In this document: positions 9,984-17,490 of the stretch, one piece after another
Numbering within the stretch: the stretch's first letter is position 1
How the letters are laid out: each line of letters opens with the position of its first letter
From: Streptomyces musisoli
GTDB taxonomy: Bacteria; Actinomycetota; Actinomycetes; Streptomycetales; Streptomycetaceae
DNA length: 64,000 bases
Assembly: GCF_016741855.1 (NCBI RefSeq)
Contig: NZ_JAERRH010000010.1
Coordinates: 124,001-188,000 of the forward strand
Direction: 5' to 3'
Made by a program: the position numbers and the translations under genes
Notes under the pieces: generated by a model
Databases searched by the model: none
What the model saw: only the letters and a program-made list of their open reading frames with translations
What the model was told of the DNA's origin: nothing

Positions 9984-11150
9984 TCAGCCGTCCGCCACCA
10001 GGACCAGCCCCGATGTCGGCACCCCGGTACCGGCCGTCACCAGGGTCCGGGCGGCCCCCGGTATCTGGTTGACGGCCGTGCCCCGCAGTTGGCGGACCGC
10101 CTCCGCGATGCCGTTCATACCGTGCAGATAGGCCTCCCCGAGCTGGCCCCCGTGCGTGTTGAGCGGCAGCCGCCGCCCGGCCACGAAGTCCGCCGCCTCC
10201 CCCTTGCCGCAGAACCCGAACTCCTCCAGCTGCATCAGCACGAACGGGGTGAAGTGGTCGTACAGGATCCCGACGTCGATGTCGTCCGGGCCGAGGCCGG
10301 AGGTGCGCCACAGCTGGCGGGCCACCGCGCCCATCTCCGGCAGTCCGGTCAGATCGGCCCGCTGGAAGCCGGTCATCTGCTCCTGCGCCCGGCCGGCGCC
10401 CTGGGCCGCCGCCGCGATCACGGCGGGCGGCCGCGGCAGGTCCCGGGCCCGCTCCAGGGAGGTGACGACGACCGCCTGTCCGCCGTCGGTCTCCTGGCAG
10501 CAGTCGAGCAGGCGCAGCGGTTCGGCGATCCAGCGGGACGCGGCATGATCGGCGAGCGTGATCGGGCGGCCGTGGAACCAGGCGGCCGGGTTGGTCGCCG
10601 CGTACCCGCGGTCCACCACGGCCACGTGCCCGAACGCCTCGGGCGTCAGGCCGTACGCGTGCAGATACCGCCGGGCCGCCATCGCCACCCAGGAGGCCGG
10701 GGTGAGCAGCCCGAACGGCAGCACCCAGCCGAGCGCCGCCCCTTCCGCCGTCGGCTCCCGGTGCTGCACGCCCGCGCCGAACCTACGGCCCGACCGTTCG
10801 TTGAACGCCCGGTAGCAGACGACCACCTCGGCCACGCCCGTCGCCACCGCGAGCGCCGCCTGCTGGACGGTGGCGCAGGCCGCCCCGCCGCCGTAGTGCA
10901 CCCGGGAGAAGAAGGACAGCTCGCCCATCCCGCACGCCTGGGCCACGGTGATCTCCGGACTGGTGTCCATCGTGAACGTCACCAGGCCGTCCACGTCCGC
11001 CGGGGTGAGCCCCGCGTCGTCGAGCGCCGCCCGCACCGCCTCCGCCGCCAGCCGCAGTTCGCTGCGCCCGGAGTCCTTGGAGAACTCGGTGGCCCCGATG
11101 CCGGCGATCGCCGCGCGTCCGCCGAGGCCGTCCCGGGTGCGCAGACTCAT
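9984..11150 (-). CDS. Thiolase-like lipid-transfer protein (Ltp2-type retro-aldolase subunit)
   Basis: The 388-residue protein has a thiolase fold. Its N terminus GRAAIAGIGATEFSKDSGRS and the segment HYGGGAACATVQQAALAV belong to the SCPx/lipid-transfer branch, not to degradative thiolases. It overlaps the MaoC gene upstream by 4 bp (start ATG at 11150), so the two are translationally coupled. In mycobacteria, Ltp2 with the DUF35 part of ChsH2 cleaves a steroid side-chain CoA ester by retro-aldol reaction. The same three-gene order here (MaoC-DUF35, MaoC, thiolase) supports an analogous activity. The substrate in this organism is inferred only. Confidence 0.85.
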   Translation of the reverse strand: MSLRTRDGLGGRAAIAGIGATEFSKDSGRSELRLAAEAVRAALDDAGLTPADVDGLVTFTMDTSPEITVAQACGMGELSFFSRVHYGGGAACATVQQAALAVATGVAEVVVCYRAFNERSGRRFGAGVQHREPTAEGAALGWVLPFGLLTPASWVAMAARRYLHAYGLTPEAFGHVAVVDRGYAATNPAAWFHGRPITLADHAASRWIAEPLRLLDCCQETDGGQAVVVTSLERARDLPRPPAVIAAAAQGAGRAQEQMTGFQRADLTGLPEMGAVARQLWRTSGLGPDDIDVGILYDHFTPFVLMQLEEFGFCGKGEAADFVAGRRLPLNTHGGQLGEAYLHGMNGIAEAVRQLRGTAVNQIPGAARTLVTAGTGVPTSGLVLVADG

Positions 11151-11545
11151 CGGGCGGCCTCCCCGGCGGGGAGCGTCACGGTCACCGTGCCGGTCACGTG
11201 CGTGCCGGTCTTGTTGGCCCCGACGACCCGGACGACCGCCGTGTCACCGTCGACCTCCTCGACGCTGCCGGTCAGCACCATCGTGTCCCCCGGGTGGTTG
11301 GGCGTCCCCAGCCTGATGGCGACCTTGCGGAGCACCGCCGCCGGGCCGAAGTGGTCGGTGACGTACCGGCCGACCAGGCCGTTCGTCGTCAGGATGTTCA
11401 TGAAGATGTCCGGTGCGCCCTTCTGCCGGGCCAGCTCCGCGTCGTGGTGCACGTCCTGGTAGTCCCGGGAGGCGATCGCGCCCGCCACGATCAGCGTGCG
11501 GGTCACCGGGATCTCCAGCGGCGGCAGCGGCTCGCCGGCCCTCAC
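11147..11545 (-). CDS. MaoC-type single hot-dog enoyl-CoA hydratase subunit (ChsH1-like)
   Basis: At 132 residues this is one hot-dog domain. The hydratase-2-like active-site segment IASRDYQDVHHDAE (~22-35) carries the expected Asp and His. ATGA-type 4-bp overlaps link it to the genes on both sides (11542-11545 and 11147-11150). A single hot-dog subunit beside a MaoC-DUF35 protein is the layout of the ChsH1-ChsH2 heteromer, which hydrates an enoyl-CoA before Ltp2 cleaves it. The role in this organism is inferred from that layout. Confidence 0.87.
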   Translation of the reverse strand: MRAGEPLPPLEIPVTRTLIVAGAIASRDYQDVHHDAELARQKGAPDIFMNILTTNGLVGRYVTDHFGPAAVLRKVAIRLGTPNHPGDTMVLTGSVEEVDGDTAVVRVVGANKTGTHVTGTVTVTLPAGEAAR

Positions 11546-12468
11546 CGGTCCACCGCCTCGAACACCGGCAGCGTCAGATCCTCGTCGTACCGCCGGAACA
11601 CCAGCCGTACCGGCAGCCCGATGCGCACCTTGTCGTACGGCACGCCCACCACGTTGCTCACCATCCGCACTCCCTCGGCGAGTTCGATCAGGCCGACCGC
11701 GTAGGGCCCCGCCGCGCCCTCCTCGGGTGCCGTGAAGGCCGGGAAGGGCGGATGGTGCATCACCACGTACGAGTGGACCGTGCCCTCGCCGCTCGCCTCC
11801 ACCGTGTCCCAGTCCGGGCCGCCGCAGGCGTTGCAGCCCGGCAGCCAGGGGTGGCGCAGGGTGCCGCAGGCCGTGCAGCGCTGGATGAGGAGCCGGTGCT
11901 CGGCCACGCCCTGCCAGAAACCGGCGTTGTCCCGGTTGACCACCGGGCGGGGACGGGGCGTCCGCGGTCCGCGCGGGGCGGGGGCGTACTTGAGGATGCG
12001 GAAGCGGTGGATGCCCACCGGCTCGCCGTCCACCCGTACCTCCGTGCGGGTCGTGACGAAGTAGCCCGTGCCCAGTCGGGTCGTCTTGCGGGCGGAGACC
12101 TCCTCGATCACGGTGTCGAACACGACCTCGTCGCCCGGCCGCAGGGGCCGCAGATACTCCTGCTCGCAGTCGGTGGCCACCACGGAGGTGCAGCCCGAGG
12201 CGTCCAGCAGTCCGAGGAGTTCGTCGTACGCCCCGGTGCGGCCCTGGTGTCCGGTCAGGCCGCCCATCGTCCAGGCCTGGAGCATGGTGGGCGGGGCGAC
12301 GGCGTCGGGGCCGGTGTAGGCCGGGTTGGTGTCACCGAGCGCCTCGCACCAGTGCCGGATCATCGGTGCGTTCACCGGGTCCTTGCCCCTGCCGGCGACG
12401 GCGGCGGGCCGGCCCGCGAACTCCTTCAGCCGCTCGCCAAGTTCGTCATGCGCCTGCTCATCGCTCAC
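11542..12468 (-). CDS. MaoC N-terminal / zinc-ribbon OB-fold (DUF35) fusion (ChsH2-like)
   Basis: The first gene of the three-gene operon encodes 308 residues. The N-terminal ~165 form a MaoC-like hot-dog (PMIRHWCEALGDTNPAYTGP). The C-terminal ~130 form a DUF35 domain with a zinc ribbon (CTACGTLRHP then CNACGGPD) and an OB-fold. In the mycobacterial cholesterol pathway this fusion is ChsH2: the hot-dog pairs with ChsH1 and the DUF35 part docks on Ltp2. ATG at 12468 has no strong ribosome site. A dyad at 12501-12517 lies just upstream and may be the operator. Confidence 0.87.
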   Translation of the reverse strand: MSDEQAHDELGERLKEFAGRPAAVAGRGKDPVNAPMIRHWCEALGDTNPAYTGPDAVAPPTMLQAWTMGGLTGHQGRTGAYDELLGLLDASGCTSVVATDCEQEYLRPLRPGDEVVFDTVIEEVSARKTTRLGTGYFVTTRTEVRVDGEPVGIHRFRILKYAPAPRGPRTPRPRPVVNRDNAGFWQGVAEHRLLIQRCTACGTLRHPWLPGCNACGGPDWDTVEASGEGTVHSYVVMHHPPFPAFTAPEEGAAGPYAVGLIELAEGVRMVSNVVGVPYDKVRIGLPVRLVFRRYDEDLTLPVFEAVDR

Positions 12469-12500
12469 GCCACCACCCCCTGACTCGGGCCCGGACGGTT

Positions 12501-12517
12501 TCTGACTGTCCGTCAGA
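12501..12517. promoter_or_regulatory. Inverted repeat upstream of the ChsH-like operon
   Basis: TCTGACTGTCCGTCAGA has perfect 6-bp arms (TCTGAC/GTCAGA) around five bases, 32 bp before the operon start. Size and place suit a TetR-family repressor site. It does not resemble the remembered mycobacterial KstR motif. Confidence 0.55.
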
Positions 12518-12570
12518 TACGGCGGGGTGTCAAGGCCGAACGGGCCCGCCCCCTCCCGGGGAACGCCGAC

Positions 12571-12594
12571 GCGGCGGCACCGAAGTGCCGCCGC
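12571..12594 (-). terminator. UUCG-capped hairpin downstream of the secreted-protein gene
   Basis: A 10-bp perfect stem GCGGCGGCAC/GTGCCGCCGC closes a four-base loop that reads TTCG on the minus strand, a very stable tetraloop. It is 67 bases past the stop of the minus-strand gene ending at 12662. Confidence 0.75.
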
Positions 12595-12627
12595 GCAGAC
12601 GTGTTACGACCCCGAAGCACACCCGCC

Positions 12628-12652
12628 GAGGGCCCTCCCCACGAGGGTCCTC
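12628..12652 (-). terminator. First hairpin after the secreted-protein gene
   Basis: GAGGGCCCTC and GAGGGTCCTC pair over 10 bp (one G-U) around CCCAC, nine bases beyond the stop codon at 12662. With the hairpin at 12571 it makes a double terminator. Confidence 0.6.
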
Positions 12653-12661
12653 AGCCGCGGA

Positions 12662-12976
12662 TCACCACCACAGGTGGGTGAAGTTGACGGCGACGTTCTC
12701 GTTGCCCTGCTGGATGGCGGTCCACGCCGAGCCGTTGACCTGGGCGGTGTTGCTCTGGTTCGAGGCACCGGAGCCGACCGCGTTCTGGTTCGTGGTGGAC
12801 GAGTTGCCGTTGTTGTCGCCGCCGACCCCACTGCCGATGACGGACGCCACGCCCGCGTTCGATCCGTCGTCCGCGATGGCGCCGTCGTCCGCCGTCGCCG
12901 CACCGGTGAAAAGAGCGGCTGCGAGCGGGAGAGCGGAGATGGCGGCGATGGCGCGGGCGGTACGGATGCTTGCCAT
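12662..12976 (-). CDS. Small secreted N/Q-rich protein with curlin-like segment
   Basis: The gene encodes 104 residues. The start is ATG 12976, with GGAGGA five bases upstream. Residues 1-29 form a classic signal peptide (RTAR, hydrophobic AAISALPLAAALF, then GAATA-DDG). The mature ~75 residues are acidic then Asn/Gln/Ser/Gly-rich with no Cys: GGDNNGNSSTTNQNAVGSG, SNQSNTAQVNGSAW, AIQQGNENVAVNF. The Q-x-x-N and QQGNENVAV spacing resembles curlin-type amyloid repeats. It ends THLWW. It is neither a chaplin nor a rodlin by sequence. A short, well-translated, exported, low-charge protein suggests a role at the cell surface or in aggregates. Function is not known to me. Confidence 0.8.
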   Translation of the reverse strand: MASIRTARAIAAISALPLAAALFTGAATADDGAIADDGSNAGVASVIGSGVGGDNNGNSSTTNQNAVGSGASNQSNTAQVNGSAWTAIQQGNENVAVNFTHLWW

Positions 12977-13323
12977 GTTGTTCCTCCAGAACCAAGCACT
13001 CAGTGAACTACGGCTTGCGTCAAAGCAGTTGGCCGACCGCCTTGACTGTCGTGGACGACGTCGCGCAACCAGAGTTGCCCACCGGATCCCCGGCGAACCA
13101 CCCTGGAAGCCATGATTCGCACGCAAGCGTGAGGACAAGTCGACAAACCTCCATCGCCATAATTAGCCACGTCACACCCCAGGACGGGTCGGTACGGACT
13201 TCCGGCCCTCAAGGGGCAGAAGGGATGAATCGTTCCGGCACTTTTCCGGCCGATCCACCCCTCACCGATGCGCCACCGAGGGCCGCCCTTCCCTTTTTCG
13301 AACATACGTACGACCATGGAGCC
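12977..13323. promoter_or_regulatory. Divergent intergenic region, no gene seen
   Basis: This 347-bp stretch separates the divergent small secreted-protein gene and primase-like gene. It must carry both promoters. It is less GC-rich in places (for example CCATAATTAGCCACG near 13158-13172). I could not assign -10/-35 boxes with confidence and see no RNA gene or repeat. Confidence 0.4.
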
Positions 13324-14199
13324 ATGGCCACCACCGACCGGCAGGCCACGACGCTGGCCCTCGCACACGCCCTGTCCGCCGCCGAACGCGGCCTGGCCGT
13401 CATCCCCCTGTCCCGGACGAAACTCCCGGCCCTGCGCTCCCCGCACCGCGACGACCCCGACCCCACGCCCTGCCACGGCGAGTGCGGCCGGTTCGGCCAC
13501 GGCGTGTACGACGCCTCCGCCGACCCGGCCCGCATCCGCGAGCTGTTCGCCGCCGCTCCCCGGGCCACCGGCTACGGCATCGCCTGCGGGCTGCCCCCGT
13601 ACCACCTGATCGGCGTCGACCTGGACACCAAGTCCGGCACGGACTCGTCGGCCGCCCTGCGCGAACTGGCCCTGCGCCACCTGTTCACGATCCCGGAGAC
13701 GGTGGTCGTGCTCACCCCGAGCGGAGGCCGCCACCTGTGGCTGACCGGCCCGCCGGACACCGCCGTACCCAACTCGGCGGGCCGGCTCGCCCCCGGCATC
13801 GACATCCGGGGCGCCGGCGGCTACCTCGTGGGCCCCGGCTCCCGCACCGACCACGGCCTCTACACCGCCGCGCCCGGCACCGCCCACCTGGCCCCCGCGC
13901 CCTGCCCGCGGTCCCTGCTCCGCCTCCTGCTGCCCCCGCCGCGCCCGCGCCACGCGGCCCCGCCCGCACCGGGCGCCACGGGCGACCACGGCCGGGGCCT
14001 GGTCCAGTTCGTGCTCGCCGCGCACGAGGGCCAGCGCAACACCCGGCTGTTCTGGGCGGCCTGCCGCGCCTACGAGAACGGCATCGGCCCCGCCCTGGCG
14101 GCCCCCCTGACCGAGGCGGCCCTCCACACCGGCCTGTCGGAACGCGAGGCCCGCGCGACGATCGCGTCGGCGGCAAGGATGACGGGGCACCGGCCCTGA
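13324..14199 (+). CDS. Bifunctional DNA primase/polymerase-domain protein, orphan
   Basis: This 291-residue protein resembles the prim-pol (AEP) domain of plasmid and phage replication proteins. It has a start like ALSAAERGLAVIPLSRTKLP, a Cys/His cluster CHGECGRFGHGVYD, the metal-site-like IGVDLDTKSG (~97-106), TPSGGRHLW and the glycine-rich GIDIRGAGGYLVGPGS. A short C-terminal helical part follows (~220-290). No helicase domain or plasmid genes are attached. ATG 13324 is chosen because the homology-like region begins just after it. A second prim-pol-like orphan sits at 21169. Its role may be primer synthesis or repair; the family call is good but the activity is unproven. Confidence 0.82.
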   Translation: MATTDRQATTLALAHALSAAERGLAVIPLSRTKLPALRSPHRDDPDPTPCHGECGRFGHGVYDASADPARIRELFAAAPRATGYGIACGLPPYHLIGVDLDTKSGTDSSAALRELALRHLFTIPETVVVLTPSGGRHLWLTGPPDTAVPNSAGRLAPGIDIRGAGGYLVGPGSRTDHGLYTAAPGTAHLAPAPCPRSLLRLLLPPPRPRHAAPPAPGATGDHGRGLVQFVLAAHEGQRNTRLFWAACRAYENGIGPALAAPLTEAALHTGLSEREARATIASAARMTGHRP

Positions 14200-14323
14200 G
14201 CCCGACCGCCGCGCCACCGGGCCGACCGCCTCCGACCGGGCGCCGTCGACCGGCTCTGCCGGCCGAGTGGCCCGGCCACCGGCTGGACAGGCGCGGCGGC
14301 GCGATGGCTCTTACGATCCGATC

Positions 14324-14566
14324 GTGACGGACATACCCGACGAACTGATCAGGCTGGAACGAACCGCCGAGGAGGAACGCGCCCGCCTGGCGGGCCTCAC
14401 CGGCGACGCGTACGACGAGCAGCGGCGCCGCTTCTGCACGGCCTCGGACGCGGTGCACGCGGCGATCACCGCGCGCGCCGAAGCGACGGGGGCCGACCCG
14501 CGCGAGGTGGAGCAGGCGGTGCGGCAGGCAGTACGGCAGACACAGGAGGACCCGGCCGTCGAGTAG
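14324..14566 (+). CDS. Small conserved-type hypothetical protein (80 aa)
   Basis: This short, highly charged, helical protein has DIPDELIRLERTAEEERARL and ends EVEQAVRQAVRQTQEDPAVE. No domain is recognised. GTG at 14324 is preceded six bases earlier by TACGAT (14312-14317), a good -10 box, so the message is probably leaderless and the start well placed. Codon use is typical of its neighbours. Function unknown. Confidence 0.7.
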   Translation: MTDIPDELIRLERTAEEERARLAGLTGDAYDEQRRRFCTASDAVHAAITARAEATGADPREVEQAVRQAVRQTQEDPAVE

Positions 14567-14579
14567 CGGGACGGCCAAG

Positions 14580-14700
14580 GACCGGGCAGCACACCACGGG
14601 AACGGCCGGGGAGCGCACCACCGGGAACGACCGGGAGCGCACCACCGGGAAGAACCGATGAGAACACCACCGGCAACGACCGGGAGCGCACCATCGCATC
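14580..14700. repeat. 25-bp tandem repeat
   Basis: About five units of roughly 25 bp share CCGGGAGCGCACCACCGGGA followed by ACGA. They lie between the stop of the 80-residue gene and the hairpin at 14704. The middle copies are nearly identical and the outer ones are degraded. Confidence 0.75.
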
Positions 14701-14703
14701 GAG

Positions 14704-14733
14704 AAGGGGTGCCTCTCGTCCGAGGCACCCCTT
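14704..14733. terminator. 12-bp-stem terminator between convergent genes
   Basis: AAGGGGTGCCTC and GAGGCACCCCTT form a perfect 12-bp stem around TCGTCC. It works for the ricin-like gene (minus) and perhaps the small gene (plus). The outer 10 bp equal those of the tRNA-Ser terminator at 15545-15576, part of a longer duplication. Confidence 0.85.
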
Positions 14734-14796
14734 GCGGCCTGCTAGACCACGGCCCCTGCGGAGGTGGCCGGGGGCAGGAACCCGCGGCGACCTCCG
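14734..14796 (-). other. Decayed duplicate of the tRNA-Ser 3' end (possible att remnant)
   Basis: After the shared hairpin, the 34 bases from 14734 align without gaps to the 34 bases after the tRNA-Ser terminator (15577-15610), including an exact CTGCGGAGG. The similarity then runs into GGAACCCGCGGCGAC, against TTGAACCCACGGTGAC in the tRNA T-arm. The T-loop here is destroyed, so it is not a working tRNA. The copy is a direct repeat of the tRNA 3' end about 845 bp away and brackets the ricin-like gene. That is what an old integration at a tRNA leaves behind. Confidence 0.55.
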
Positions 14797-14827
14797 GTCC
14801 GGGCGGTCGTGGCCTCGGGCGACGTCG

Positions 14828-15307
14828 TCAGCCGCGCGGGCTGCGCCAGCGCCAGAACTGGTCCGAGTAGGGCCCGAGCTGGTCGACCTCCAAGGTGGCC
14901 TCGGCCCATTGGCAGCTCTCGACCGGCGCGATCACCAGCCGTTCGTCGAGCGCCGAGGCGATGACCACGTCGGCCTGCGCGGGATCCGCCTGGATCATCC
15001 GCCAGAGCTGTCCCTTGTTGCCGTCGCTCCAGCGGTCCTGGAAGACGACCGCCTTGGGGTGCCTGTCCCGGACCGTCAGGTACAGGTCGTCCTGCCCGTT
15101 CTTGATCCGCCACAGCCCCGGTTCGTCGGCGGGCATGAACTCCCACATGTCCTGCTTGTTGTTGGTCCTCAGGCCTCCCCGCCACAACCGGACCTCCCCG
15201 GGGTCGTGCGTGTGGCCGATCGGCGTGATGAACAGACCGCTGGCCGAGTGCACGATCACCTGCGGTGAGTCTGTGGGCGGTACAGGTCGTACGGGCGTGA
15301 TGGGCAT
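14828..15307 (-). CDS. Ricin-type beta-trefoil-like protein, no signal peptide
   Basis: The 159-residue protein has QxW-type blocks spaced as in ricin-B lectins: QDMWEF (~54), GQLWRM (~103) and DQFWRW (~151), plus YLTVRD and LVIAP segments. ATG 15307 is chosen for GGAGGAG eight bases upstream. No export signal is present, so it is probably cytoplasmic or released by other means. The gene stands alone with its own terminator at 14704 and lies between tRNA-Ser and a decayed copy of the tRNA end, so it may be cargo of a lost element. It might bind sugars or act as a beta-trefoil inhibitor; neither can be shown. Confidence 0.72.
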   Translation of the reverse strand: MPITPVRPVPPTDSPQVIVHSASGLFITPIGHTHDPGEVRLWRGGLRTNNKQDMWEFMPADEPGLWRIKNGQDDLYLTVRDRHPKAVVFQDRWSDGNKGQLWRMIQADPAQADVVIASALDERLVIAPVESCQWAEATLEVDQLGPYSDQFWRWRSPRG

Positions 15308-15544
15308 GGGCTCTCCTCCGTGTCCGGCATGACGACCGGTGATGGATGTGACCGGCAAGTGCCTATGGCATTACCGCGTCGCCTCCATGCTTTTGCCGCC
15401 CCGCACCGGACGGCCACCGGACAGCGCCGAACGGGTGACCGCCCGGCCCCCGACTCACCCGCTTGTACAGCCCGTCGAACGGGGACGGAACAGCGGGTCT
15501 CGTGAGCGGATGCCGCCGGGGCCGCGTGAGACGGGCTCATGCCG

Positions 15545-15576
15545 AAGGGGTGCCGCTCCGGAGAGTGGCACCCCTT
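15545..15576 (-). terminator. tRNA-Ser terminator hairpin
   Basis: AAGGGGTGCC and GGCACCCCTT form a 10-bp stem with a 12-base inner region, 26 bases past the tRNA 3' end on the minus strand. It is near-identical in its outer stem to 14704-14733. Confidence 0.8.
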
Positions 15577-15601
15577 CTGACCTGCATGCTCAAAACCTCT
15601 G

Positions 15602-15688
15602 CGGAGGCGGTGGGATTTGAACCCACGGTGACATCGCTGCCACGACGGTTTTCAAGACCGTTCCCTTCGGCCGCTCGGGCACGCCTCC
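15602..15688 (-). tRNA. tRNA-Ser (anticodon TGA)
   Basis: The 87-nt class II cloverleaf has acceptor GGAGGCG/CGCCTCC, D-arm GCCCGAGCGGCCGAAGGG, anticodon loop CTTGAAA with TGA, a long variable arm, and T-arm GTGGGTTCAAATCCCAC. Discriminator base G fits serine. CCA is not encoded. It reads UCA and UCG-type codons. Confidence 0.97.
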
Positions 15689-15787
15689 CCGCGCCGCCGG
15701 AGACCGACGACGCGGGTACACATTACCGGCCCGGCGCCGGGTCGCGGGGCGGTGGTTGTCCTCCTCGCCCCCGGCCGGACGCCCGTG

Positions 15788-17251
15788 TCAGCTGTCGCCC
15801 TGCCGCGAGCCCAGCGTCAGCTGCACCGTGTGTTCCTGCCCGCTCCGCTTGTAGGTGATCGTCACCTTGTCACCCGGCTTGTGGGTCCAGATCTCGCCGA
15901 TCAGGGTGGGACCGCTGTCGATCACGTGGTCGTCGAGCTTGGTGATGACGTCGCCGGGCTTGAGGCCGGCCTTGTCCGCCGGGCCGCCGGTCTCGACCGC
16001 CGCGGCGCCGCCCGTGCCCTGATCCGTGATCTTCGCGCCTTCGGCGGACTCCTCCAGGGAGACGGAGGCGCCGATCCTGGCGTACACCGGCTTGCCGGTC
16101 TTGATCAGCTGCTGGGCGACGTACTTGGCCTGGTTGATCGGGATGGCGAAGCCCAGGCCGATCGAGCCGGACTGGCCGGAGCCGAAGCCACCGCTGCTGG
16201 AGGACTGGATCGCGGAGTTGATGCCGATGACCGCGCCGGAGGCGTCCAGCAGGGGGCCGCCGGAGTTGCCGGGGTTGATGGACGCGTCGGTCTGAAGGGC
16301 GCTCATGTACGACGCCTTGCTGGTGGAGCTGCCGTCGCTGGAGGCCACCGGACGGTTCTTGGCGCTGATGATGCCCGTCGTCACCGTGTTGGACAGGCCG
16401 AAGGGGGCGCCGATGGCGATGGTCTCGTCGCCGACGGCCACCTTGTCGGAGTCGCCGAGGGCGAGCGGCTTGAGGTCGGAGGGGGCGTTCTTGAGCTTGA
16501 TGACGGCGACGTCGTAGCCCTGCGCGTGGCCGACGATCTCGGCGTCGTACTTCTTGCCGTCGGGGAAGGTGGCCGTGAGCTTGCCGCCGTCGACCGCGTC
16601 CGCCACCACGTGGTTGTTGGTGACGATGTGGCCCTGGGTGTCGAAGACGAACCCGGTGCCCGTGCCGCCCTCGCCGTTGCTGCTCTCGGCCTCGATGGTC
16701 ACCGTGCTGGGCAGCGCCCTGGCGGCCGTGTTGGCGATCGTCCCCGGCGCGCGCTTGACCTGCGTGGCGCTGTCGGAGGCCGAGACGGTGGTGGAGCCGG
16801 TGCCGTCGTTGTCCTTGGCCAGGGTGTAGCCGAGCCCGCCGCCCAGGCCGCCCGCGACCAGCGCGGCCACCAGGACCGCGGCCACCAGCCCGCCGCGTCC
16901 GCCGCGCGGCTTGGGGGCCGGCTGCTGGTACGAGGCGCCCCAGCCGCCGCCCGGGCCGCCCGCGCCGCCGCCGTCGCCGTAGACGGGGCCGCCTGCGTCG
17001 CCGTAGACCGGGGTGGCCGGCGGCGGAGGCGGCCAGGAGCCGTCGGGGGCCGGGCCCTGCCGGTGGGCCGGGCCGGGGGCGGTGGAGGCGGCCGGGGCCG
17101 CCGGGTTCTCCTGGGGCACGGGCGGGAGCGGCGCCGTCGGCGCGTTCCCCTCGGATGCGGGGCCGTGCGGCGCGGTGTCGGGAGAGGCCACCGGCACGGG
17201 AGGTGCGGACGGCGCCGGGGGTACCGCGTTGCCCTCGTTCTCGGTGCTCAC
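15788..17251 (-). CDS. HtrA/DegP-like membrane-anchored serine protease with PDZ domain
   Basis: The 487-residue protein has a Pro/Gly-rich cytoplasmic tail (~1-118), one membrane helix (~121-144: GLVAAVLVAALVAGGLGGGL), a trypsin-like S1C domain (~170-375) and a C-terminal PDZ domain (~385-480, GLKPGDVITKLDDH). The triad is visible: His214 in TNNHVVA, Asp247 in YDVAVIKL and Ser330 in INPGNSGGP. It degrades or handles misfolded proteins outside the membrane. Start GTG 17251 gives the full tail. The long unstructured N-terminal tail is typical of actinobacterial HtrA. Confidence 0.94.
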   Translation of the reverse strand: MSTENEGNAVPPAPSAPPVPVASPDTAPHGPASEGNAPTAPLPPVPQENPAAPAASTAPGPAHRQGPAPDGSWPPPPPATPVYGDAGGPVYGDGGGAGGPGGGWGASYQQPAPKPRGGRGGLVAAVLVAALVAGGLGGGLGYTLAKDNDGTGSTTVSASDSATQVKRAPGTIANTAARALPSTVTIEAESSNGEGGTGTGFVFDTQGHIVTNNHVVADAVDGGKLTATFPDGKKYDAEIVGHAQGYDVAVIKLKNAPSDLKPLALGDSDKVAVGDETIAIGAPFGLSNTVTTGIISAKNRPVASSDGSSTSKASYMSALQTDASINPGNSGGPLLDASGAVIGINSAIQSSSSGGFGSGQSGSIGLGFAIPINQAKYVAQQLIKTGKPVYARIGASVSLEESAEGAKITDQGTGGAAAVETGGPADKAGLKPGDVITKLDDHVIDSGPTLIGEIWTHKPGDKVTITYKRSGQEHTVQLTLGSRQGDS

Positions 17252-17365
17252 AGCTCTTCTCCTCGATCCACGCCTGTTGTCGTCGGTCGCATTGCTCTGT
17301 AGTCAGCTTTTCCCACGAGCCGTCAGAGCACCATAAGCGGTGCCTGTGGGTCCGGCGGTCCTCTT

Positions 17366-17396
17366 TATATAGGATCTATTAGTGCCTCTAGGGCAA
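17366..17396 (-). promoter_or_regulatory. Candidate promoter for the HtrA-like gene
   Basis: On the minus strand TTGCCC (17396-17391) is followed 19 bases later by TATATA (17371-17366), an unusually AT-rich box for this genome, about 115 bp before the GTG start. Spacing is slightly long, so a modest call. Confidence 0.45.
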
Positions 17397-17490
17397 AAGT
17401 TACATAGGCGGGCGGGGGTGCGCGCCCCGTTCGTCGCCCGGACGTATCCGTGCCGCCCCGTGTACCCGGCGGCGATGGCACCATGACGCG

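Noticed and set aside
14734..14796. A second functional tRNA-Ser
   Set aside because: Only the 3' end is recognisable and the T-loop is destroyed.
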